Origin: Epiperipatus broadwayi
Lineage: Eukaryota; Onychophora; Udeonychophora; Euonychophora; Peripatidae
Reading direction: 5' to 3'
Length of the DNA: 64,000 nt
Assembly: GCA_028023455.1 (NCBI GenBank)
Contig: JAQFVV010000027.1
Coordinates: 7,499,845-7,563,844, forward strand
Part shown: piece after piece, positions 56,861-64,000 of the stretch
Layout: every line of letters starts with the position of its first letter
How positions within the stretch are numbered: the stretch's first letter is position 1
Position numbers and translations under genes: made by a program
Notes under the pieces: model-generated
The model's input: only the letters and a program-made list of their open reading frames with translations
What the model was told of the DNA's origin: nothing
Databases searched by the model: none

Positions 56861-57779
56861 AAAAAATTTGAAACTTGGGAAGCACCTTCTGCCCCATGGT
56901 CGCGAATTCATCTGGACCATGTTGGACCATTGAACGGATATATTATATTGTTATTAGTTGACGCGTATTCATGTTGGACTGAGTACAGAGTGGTTAAAGA
57001 TACCAGTGCTGAGTGCACCATCAGGGTGTTAAATGAAGTGTTTGCTACCCACGGTTATCCGGAAAATGTTGTGACAGATAACGGTGCAGGATTTACGTCA
57101 ACAAAATTTAAAGATTTTCTGAGGGACAGAGGAATAGAACATACTCTCACACCACCATACCACCCTCAGAGCAATGGTATAGCTGAGCAAGGAGTGCAAC
57201 ACCTAAAGTACATCATAAAAAAATTACAATTAAAGAACATGGGATGCGTTAGTGCAAGCAATGTATACACAGCATTTCACACCGAGTACTTCAACAGGAA
57301 AAACCCCAGCAGAGTTATTAATGGGTCGGAAGTGCCGGACACATCTATCACAACTTTTGCCTGGAAACCATAAGAGCAGAGTTTTCTCAAGGGATAAGTT
57401 TCTACCCGGTGAAGACGTTTGGATTTATGATGTGTTGAAGAGTAAATGGATCCCGGGAACTGTAAAACAGCTACTGTCAAAACAAATTCATCTGGTGGAG
57501 TTACAAAATAAAAAATCATTTAGAAAACACATAAACCACCTTCGCCACCGTCTAGATGACCCTGCATCAGAGGACGAGAGTGAAATGCCGTTGGATACAA
57601 ATATAGAAACGGAATGTGGAGATGAAACCGATCTGGAAATGGTATTGAATAAGGATACTTCAAAAGATGAAGAGTTGGAGGATGTACCGTGTGACCCAGT
57701 GCAAGAAGGGTTAAAAACACAAAGACTTTCCAGAGCACGTCGTTTACCTGTTAAGTTTAAAGACTACATTTGTAGTTAA
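56861..57779 (+). pseudogene. pol: integrase core and C-terminal region
   Basis: W.RIHLDHVGPL (first Asp, about 56910), the frame 56930-57373 with LLLVDAYSCWTEYRVVKD, VVTDNGAGFTS (second Asp) and PPYHPQSNGIAEQGVQ (Glu), then a frame change near 57260. The frame 57252-57779 continues with GKTPAELLMGR, DVWIYDVLKSKWIPGTVKQL (a GPF/Y-like module) and an acidic C-terminal tail ending at 57779. The DDE triad is intact, but the core and C-terminus lie in different frames. It would insert the cDNA into host DNA. Confidence 0.8.
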
Positions 57780-57794
57780 GCTCCATTTATTTCC

Positions 57795-57810
57795 AGAGTA
57801 GGGGGAGGAG
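57795..57810 (+). promoter_or_regulatory. Polypurine tract
   Basis: AGAGTAGGGGGAGGAG directly precedes the 3' LTR; primes plus-strand synthesis. Confidence 0.85.
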
Positions 57811-58158
57811 TGCGATATACCCACCTACAGACTTAAGTATAAATACGTAAAAACTACATACCTGCTTATGGATTACTCTGTTAAATAAATATAAAGACAG
57901 CGCTGCTATCGTTTATCCAGACCAGACATGACAGATCGATAAGCATGGATATAAATAGCATGGTAGAACGATCTACTCTCTCTCTTGTGTCCAGGTTCAC
58001 ATGTGTAAAAGTAGTCAACGCCTTGGAAGGATATCTAGTCTCCAAGAAGAAACCATCCTCGAATGGTAATAGTGATAATTTGCTATCTGTGAAAACCCTG
58101 GATTATTTTTATGCTTGCTGACTGGTTCTCTCTCATAGAGTAACCCTCAGACATAGCA
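57811..58158 (+). repeat. 3' LTR (348 bp)
   Basis: Same length as the 5' LTR with three substitutions, TGCGATATAC...ACATAGCA. Confidence 0.93.
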
Positions 58159-58163
58159 GATGT
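58159..58163. repeat. Target-site duplication, right copy (GATGT)
   Basis: Matches 53523-53527. Confidence 0.9.
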
Positions 58164-59093
58164 CAACATAAATACATTAAATATCTTCAAGTTAGATAAG
58201 GGTCAAACATATATTTGTAGAATACATTGCAGAATAAAAATCATATTTTTTTCCTCTTTGCTCAATAATATTCTTTATGGTCTATTCTGATCTTTGTCCT
58301 GCTAATGTATTTGAAAAGAATATAAATAATTATATATAGAAGTATTTCCACTACCTATTTGAATTATATATGTATATATTTTTAAAAAATTTCAAACTTT
58401 ATTTATACTTATTCAACTGTTAATAATAACATTAGTACAGGAAAGATGTGGAATACTTAAATGAAATGATAAAAAACATTTAACATTTCAGCTAGATAAT
58501 GTTAGTAGCTGAACATATACTTGTAAGTAAATGCTATCATGATAAACCTTTAGATAAATATAAACTATATACAGTATTAAGAAGAATTTGTCCAGAATTT
58601 ACAGTATACAACAAACTACGCAATTATTGATAGTAATTTAATAGTACATATTACTCTGTCCGATTTTGGTGCAGTTGGTGAGTGGCAGATTCTAGGGTTC
58701 AAGGTCCATAACCATGTCCCAGTGCAAGAAATTCTTATGAACTCCTGAGAAAAAAATTATTTGACTTTTTGTTGTATACATTTCATATTAATTTTTCTGA
58801 GATCCATTTCTCTTATTCAAGGCACTATGGTTATTCATTTCATATAGATCCAACTCATATTAATTTAACTAACATTTGTATTTAGTTTTCATGAATTAAA
58901 ATGGAAAGTTACGCAAAAATGAATAAAACAATTATTGTAAAACCAAACTTTTTCATATATATATTATTCGTCTGAATACCAATAATCGCATGCATAATGA
59001 TTTCTCCGGACTACTGATATGTAAACATATGTGACTATAGAATTAAACACCCACATAATAACCAAAAGAAAAAAATTTTGACCATTTTGGTAC
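58164..59093. other. Unassigned AT-rich DNA
   Basis: No open frame, repeat match or RNA gene recognised. Confidence 0.45.
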
Positions 59094-59257
59094 TTGGGTA
59101 TTATTCCTGCAACCAAGGAAAGATAAGAGGACTTTTCACATTGCTAATTTTTTAATGTTATGATTTTGGCAACATCAAACATTACAAAGTTAGCAATGCT
59201 TTGATAGGAATTTGAAAAGTCCTTCTTTCTTTCCTTGGTTGCAGGAATAATACTCAA
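59094..59257. mobile_element. Hairpin element, 164 bp
   Basis: TTGGGTATTATTCCTGCAAC at the left pairs with GTTGCAGGAATAATACTCAA at the right with one mismatch; inner pairs AAGG(A)AAGA...GGACTTTTCA and CATTGCTAA...TTAATGTT continue to a short loop. The outer motif is the one that also recurs singly at about 61665, 62439 and 63248. Confidence 0.75.
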
Positions 59258-59779
59258 TAGTTTTAGAAAAATACACAATAATTAATTTTATAGAAAATAT
59301 ACACGTACTTCTATGCAATGTAGACGGACGCAAACAATCAAATTTGACGAACACAAAGAACCAAATTTTGTAATTTTCTTCCATCAGTTTCAAAAAAAAT
59401 TGTAGTAATGAAGGCATACAGGATCCATTTTTCTGTACGAAATTAACACAACACAAATATATCTTTTTAAAAGTAAAAAAAAAATTCTTTGAAATAGAAA
59501 CATAAGCAGACGATGCTTGAACGCTGATTTAAAAACAAGAAAAATATCAAAATTTGTACAAATAGTTTTTAAAATCACATTACAAAACATTCAACAAGAG
59601 GCTACTTACTGTCTGAAATACAGTGTTGTAGTTTACCAAATCTTTAATTTGTGTTTCAATAATATACTTTATTGTACAAATTAGATTACATGAATTTGTT
59701 GTTAACCAAAGTTACATTGTTGAAAATACATGGTATAAAACTATATAGCTTTAGAGCAAACAGAAAGAATAATTAAAGA

Positions 59780-60850
59780 AAGGGATATGTTAAACAAACA
59801 ACAACAAAATAGTTCTTGTTACAGAAAAGTCATAATTTGTTTTTATGTTTTGTTTCAGGTTTTTAATAGTGACCATGTAGCAGCAAATATATCTGGGTGT
59901 GCAATTTTGCCATCTCTGGCCTTTAATTGTTCAAGCTTCTTTGAGAATGTGGCTGGGTACTTTGTGGTATTGTCTCCAAGGCAGAAAGTACATCTGGTAC
60001 ACCAGAAACTATATAAACAAAAAGTTGCTGCACGAGCTGCTGATATTGAGCCTTTACTGAGTACCTCTAATAGGTTATCAAGTGTGATGTTATTTTGTCT
60101 ATATGTGTTAATCATAATTTCTCGGGTATTTGTTAGGCCTATCAGGTGTGAAATAGATGCTGTTGTGTTTCTTCTTCCCTGTGGCACAGGGAACAAACAG
60201 CATCAATTTTGTTGTAAAATCTGCAGTATTTAAGGAAATAGGAAGTAGGTAGAGCATGAAGATTTACCTTTAAAAGAAAGTCAAAAAATTTGGGTTCCAT
60301 TGACCACTTTTTAAATCGCTGCATCAAAAGACTATTGTTCATATTTAGCATGGGTGAGTGAGGATATGTGGTTATGTCTGGGTATAGCATATTATAAATA
60401 GTCCAATAGGTGTATCTACCAACACCCAAAAGACACCTGGTCATAAATGCTTTGAAGATGGTTTACGAGCAAAAACAAATATCTGTGTGAAGGTGGTGGT
60501 CGGTCTGTGGGTGTTATTTGAAGAATGCGTTCAAGGGCTGGAAAACTTCTTATCAGTGCAGCTAGGAGATTAATACGTTTTTGTTTGTGAAAAATTTGTA
60601 TGGAGTGAAGACCTAATCTATTTCTAGTTGTTGGAAGACCAAGTTGTTTTCCAGAGATAGAGACTACTTTTCTGCACCATAATAGCTTGCTGCAGAGTGA
60701 GTAAATGGACGTGAAAGATTTAGTGAAATTTATGATTGGTGAATAATAGTTTATTTTTGTAGTTACGAGCTGATTGAATAGGCATACTTTTGCATATAGT
60801 GAAAGGTAGGTTTTGGAGAGAGAAGTGGTTATACATTCAGCATCATCTTT
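59780..60850 (-). pseudogene. LINE C-terminal fragment with zinc-finger (zf-RVT-like)
   Basis: Minus-strand frames 60444-60142 and 60196-59855 overlap by a frameshift. The first reads KWSMEPKFFDFLLKVNLHAL, FLKYCRFYNKI and DAVCSLCHREEETQQHLFHT, the CxxC...HLFxxC finger found after the RT in several LINEs. The region up to about 60850 translates in pieces (SQLQK, HSAASYYGAEK) as more of the same C-terminal domain. The RT palm itself is absent, so this is a 5'-truncated or deleted copy of a family unlike LINE-A and LINE-B. Confidence 0.6.
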
Positions 60851-60879
60851 CAGTTTTTTTTAATTTGTAAAGGAATTCT

Positions 60880-63260
60880 TACATACAAAATACGATTATC
60901 AGCCCCCTCCCTGCCATTCCTACTTCCCCTGAAATTGTTGTAGAGCACGTGATTGCAAGTACATGCTAAAAAATGGAATCTTACCAAGCAATGTAAACCA
61001 ACGGCAATTTATTTTTTGAAACGAATGTTGTCCAAAAAAAACAAGTAATAATAACAAAGTCAACGTATTTATTCAATTAGTAAAGGAAAAAAAAACCAGT
61101 AAATTCCTGCAGTTCTTTGAGTAGAAAAGTCAATGTATTAATTGGATAGAGAAATAACTGGAAATTGAAGCAGTTGGTGAGTTGTTTTATAAACAAAATT
61201 TAAAAATATTTTTGATCTCAAAGCAAATAAAAGAAAACAACAGTAATATCAAAGTCTACATATTAATTCAATTAATAATTAGAAAAATAGGTAATTGTAA
61301 ATTGCAGCACTTTGAGAATATGCTTTTTAGACTGGAAAAGTAACTGGAAATTGGAAAAGCAGCAGCACTTTGAGAAGATCAAAAAGAAACAGCAGCAGTA
61401 ATAATAATCTAGTCACAGCAATAAATATAAAGTGAACGTATTAATTCCATTAGTAATTCGAGAAATAACTGTACATTGAAGCACTCTGATCAGATAAGTT
61501 GTTAGACTGGCGAAATAACTGTAAATTAAAGCACTTTGAGCAAATCAAAGGAAACAACAGTATTAATAACGTTGTCGAACAAGTGATTGACCAGTACATG
61601 CTCTAAATGGAATAGTGCCAGGCAATTTAATTTTTCGAATAAACAAATAAGTCATTCTATCTTTTCTTGGTTGCAGAAATAATACTCAATACAGTTTTAC
61701 AAAAACAAAAAAATATTATGAGAGATGTAGTACTTTTACAAATTGTACACGGACACAAACTAACTTTTGATGCTTACTTAATTCGATCAATTTTATTAAA
61801 AAAAAATACGTGGTCCATAAAAAAAAAAAGCCAACATAAATATATTTTTATAAAAGAAAAAAAAAAAAATATTCTACGAAATATACATTTATGCAGACGA
61901 TTTTTACATACAAAATGGCGATTGTCAGTAATATCCCCCCCCCCCCACCGTCCTTCCTATTTCTCCGAAAGATTTGTGGAACAAGTGATTGCCCAGTACA
62001 TGCTCTAAATGGAATTCTGCCAGGCAATCTAATTTTTGGAAAAAAGAAATAATAAAGTCAACGTCTTCATTCAATTACAATTAAATAAAAAAACTTTTAA
62101 TTCAAAGATTCAAAAACGCAGAAGTCAGACAATAACCAAGTTGAAATTGGAAAAAAAAACACAGAAGTAAATAATGCATTTGAAATTAAAAATATTAAAC
62201 CAAATTCACAATAATAACAAATGGTAAGTTTAAAATGTACAAACAAACTTTTGAATCAGAAAAAAAATACCAAAATGTCCAAAAAAGCACCTATATAATA
62301 GTTTCGGTTGACACGTTTCAAAGCACGTTTTGTGCCCGTTCAAAAACACGTTTTTTAACGAGGAAAAAAAACTAAAATCGCAAGGGTTTATTTAATGTTC
62401 GCAACAATATCGCGTATGTAAAAAGTCGTCCCATCTTTCCTAGGTTGCAGGAATAATACCCAAGTACCCAGTTACTAAATAAAAAAGTATTAATTTCAGC
62501 ACTAGGATCAGATGGTTTTTAGATAGGAGGGAAAACGTTCTTGATGTCATTCAACATGGAAAAGGTGTCGTCATGTCTATGTAAGCAGAAGTAAAAACGT
62601 TTTTTATATAAAAGGAAAAAACAGAAATAACAAACTCAACGCTTTACTTCAATTCGTAGTTAAAAAAAAAATTAGGGAGATTGTATTAATATGATCAGAT
62701 GGTTTTCAGACTTGAGAAATAACTATAAGTTGCAACACTTTGAACATATAAAAGGAAGCAACAACAATATTAACAAAGTTACCGTATTAATTTAATACTT
62801 AAATAAAAATCTGTCAACGAATTATTTCAATTAGTAAATTCAAAAATTACTTTAAAATGTAGCACTTTTAGCAGATAACAGGAAACAACGGAGTATTAAC
62901 AAAATCAACATTTTAATTCAGTTACTAAATCAAAAAATGTGTTATTTTCAGTACTTTGATCAGATTGAAAAAAAACTCAGGAGATGAAATTAAAAATGAT
63001 CAAACAAAATTACAATAACAACAAGGAGCAACTTTTAAATGTAAAAAACAAAATTTTCAATCAGCAAATGCAATAATTTCCAAAAACGAACGCCTCTAAG
63101 AAGTTTTGACACGTAAGAAATTGTGTTTTGTTGACACGTTTTGTGCACATTCAAAAACACGTTTTTCGAGAAGAAAAAAGCGCGTGCTTATTTCGCGTTC
63201 GCAAAATTACACGTTTTATCGGGTATGTGAATAGTCGTCCTATCTATCCTAGGTTGCAGA
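60880..63260. repeat. Higher-order degenerate repeat field
   Basis: Several phrases recur at 0.4-1 kb intervals: CCAGTACATGCTCTAAATGG (about 60958 diverged, 61592, 61995), AACAAAGTCAACGTATTAAT-like wording (61055, 61245, 61430, 62055, 62765), GCAGCACTTTGAG-like wording (61305, 61365, 61480, 61535) and GACACGTTT...CAAAAACACGTTTTT blocks (62310 and 63133). Blocks of about 100-180 bp are nested in longer units. A C-run lies at 61936-61947. It is non-coding; the open frame at 61667-62008 is low complexity. Confidence 0.55.
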
Positions 63261-63554
63261 AATACCACAATTTTAATAAATTATTGGTAATCCTGACTTT
63301 TAGCATCCGATAACTGCGCCCTCTATTTTTAAAAAACTTAACTGTATCCAAATTGATATAAGTGTAAGTAACTATATGTAAGTATAAATGGTAATAAAAA
63401 AATTTAAAAAAAGGAAAAAAAAACTTACATTTACATCGTATTTTTCACTTATAGTGGTCTTTGCTGTATATATAACTGCAAATAAATGACGTATATTAAC
63501 TGTAAATGTTTTTACATAAAGAAGAATAAATAACCAAAAAACCAACTTACATTT
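63261..63554. other. Non-coding DNA downstream of the transposase
   Basis: AT-rich; no terminal inverted repeat of the adjacent transposon was identified. Confidence 0.4.
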
Positions 63555-64000
63555 TTAGGAGTAGTTTGAACCTACACAAACGAGGAAATGCACGAAAATG
63601 TTGTCACGTTCGTGCAGATTTCTGAAAGAAAATTCCTCCAGGTAGGATGAGAACAAAGATCTGCTCGTCCCAAATTGGTATTTGAGCTTACGCTTTGCTC
63701 TCATCCACAAATTTTCAACATTATTTGTGTGTATAACCTCGTTATCCGGATCAATAAAGTTCTGTTGATGCACGACGACAGAGTGGATATAGACACCATT
63801 CGAAAGACCACTAATATTGTATGCACGCCAGCCGTCACTGATAATATGGGTTCCAGGCAAAATGTGTTGCTGGATCAGTGCTTCTAAAGTGTCAGCTGAT
63901 TGGTCTGCTATTTCAGATAGGAAACATTTTTTCGAGCCTCTTTCTATCCTACCGAACACCCAACGGCCTTCTCTGAATGCACCTCTGTTGTATTTTCGGT
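63555..64000 (-). CDS. IS1595/Merlin-type (ISXO2-like) transposase, partial
   Basis: The minus-strand frame is open from the window edge to a stop at 63555. It begins RKYNRGAFREGRWVFG and continues GRIERGSKKCFLSEIADQSA, then GTHIISDGWRAY with the second catalytic Asp, HQQNFIDPDNEVIHTNNVE with the catalytic Glu in NNVENLW, and SYLEEFSFRN. This is the DDE domain of the ISXO2/IS1595 family, represented in animals by Merlin DNA transposons. The first Asp and N-terminus lie beyond the window. About 148 residues are visible, uninterrupted, so the gene could be intact or recently active. An alternative is a host gene domesticated from such a transposase. Confidence 0.85.
   Translation of the reverse strand, partial: RKYNRGAFREGRWVFGRIERGSKKCFLSEIADQSADTLEALIQQHILPGTHIISDGWRAYNISGLSNGVYIHSVVVHQQNFIDPDNEVIHTNNVENLWMRAKRKLKYQFGTSRSLFSSYLEEFSFRNLHERDNIFVHFLVCVGSNYS

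Larger units (their letters stand above)
53528..58158 (+). mobile_element. Ty3/gypsy LTR retrotransposon, structurally complete
   Basis: A 4.63 kb element with two 348 bp LTRs, a primer-binding site, gag-pol and a polypurine tract. It is flanked by the 5 bp target-site duplication GATGT (53523-53527 and 58159-58163). Domain order is gag with two CCHC knuckles, protease, RT, RNase H, integrase, which is the Ty3/gypsy order. The LTRs differ at only three positions, so the insertion is recent. The coding region nevertheless changes frame several times. Two gag knuckles recall the Mag-type lineage, but the clade is not settled. There is no env-like ORF after integrase. Confidence 0.93.

Noticed and set aside
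59787-60233. 148-codon plus-strand frame
   Set aside because: It is the shadow of the minus-strand LINE C-terminal fragment, which has recognisable zinc-finger wording.
60880-63260. CRISPR-like or satellite array
   Set aside because: Repeats are degenerate, unevenly spaced and eukaryotic in setting; no uniform repeat and spacer pattern.

Overview
This is an AT-rich eukaryotic window, and nearly all of it is intron and transposon remains. The only host gene I recognise is a minus-strand core 1 beta-1,3-galactosyltransferase (C1GALT1 / T-synthase, family GT31). Two of its exons are visible: the catalytic exon (48389-49059) and the terminal exon (22243-22443). They join in phase 0 across a 25.9 kb intron. 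The very large intron, the mixture of Penelope-like, CR1-like and RTE-like non-LTR, Ty3/gypsy, IS1595/Merlin-type and foldback repeats, and the base composition suggest a mollusc, most likely a coleoid cephalopod such as an octopus. That placement is inference, not proof.

Layout. 1-7.4 kb: a short inverted-repeat element, copy A of an unclassified 2 kb repeat, then a near-complete decayed Penelope-like element (PLE) on the minus strand. The PLE is interrupted by an inverted copy B of the 2 kb repeat and by a 151 bp non-LTR 3' end with a clear target-site duplication. 7.4-22.2 kb: mostly unrecognised AT-rich DNA with a second PLE fragment, a SINE-like repeat, copy C of the 2 kb repeat, a 730 bp foldback and a LINE 3' fragment. 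22.2-48.4 kb: the C1GALT1 terminal exon and its giant intron. The intron holds two long copies of one LINE family ('LINE-A', whose ORF1 carries an SGNH-esterase-like domain), an RTE-like LINE, many copies of a foldback repeat ('FB-1'), a 0.9 kb DNA element with 20 bp terminal inverted repeats, and a 3.2 kb insertion that splits the second LINE-A copy. 48.4-49.1 kb: the catalytic exon. 49.1-64 kb: upstream intron or flank with a palindromic PLE, more FB-1, a structurally complete young Ty3/gypsy element (53528-58158: 348 bp LTRs, 5 bp target-site duplication, tRNA-Ser-type primer site), a LINE 3' fragment, a field of higher-order repeats, and the 3' part of a Merlin/IS1595-type transposase that runs off the right edge.

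Apart from C1GALT1, every coding segment belongs to a mobile element, and almost all are frameshifted or truncated. The possible exception is the Merlin-type transposase, which is open through to the window edge. I saw no tRNA or rRNA gene and no CRISPR array, and I found no clearly novel biological system. The most worthwhile leads are the unclassified 2 kb repeat, the 3.2 kb insertion with its GC-rich island, and the contrast between fresh LTRs and a broken gag-pol.
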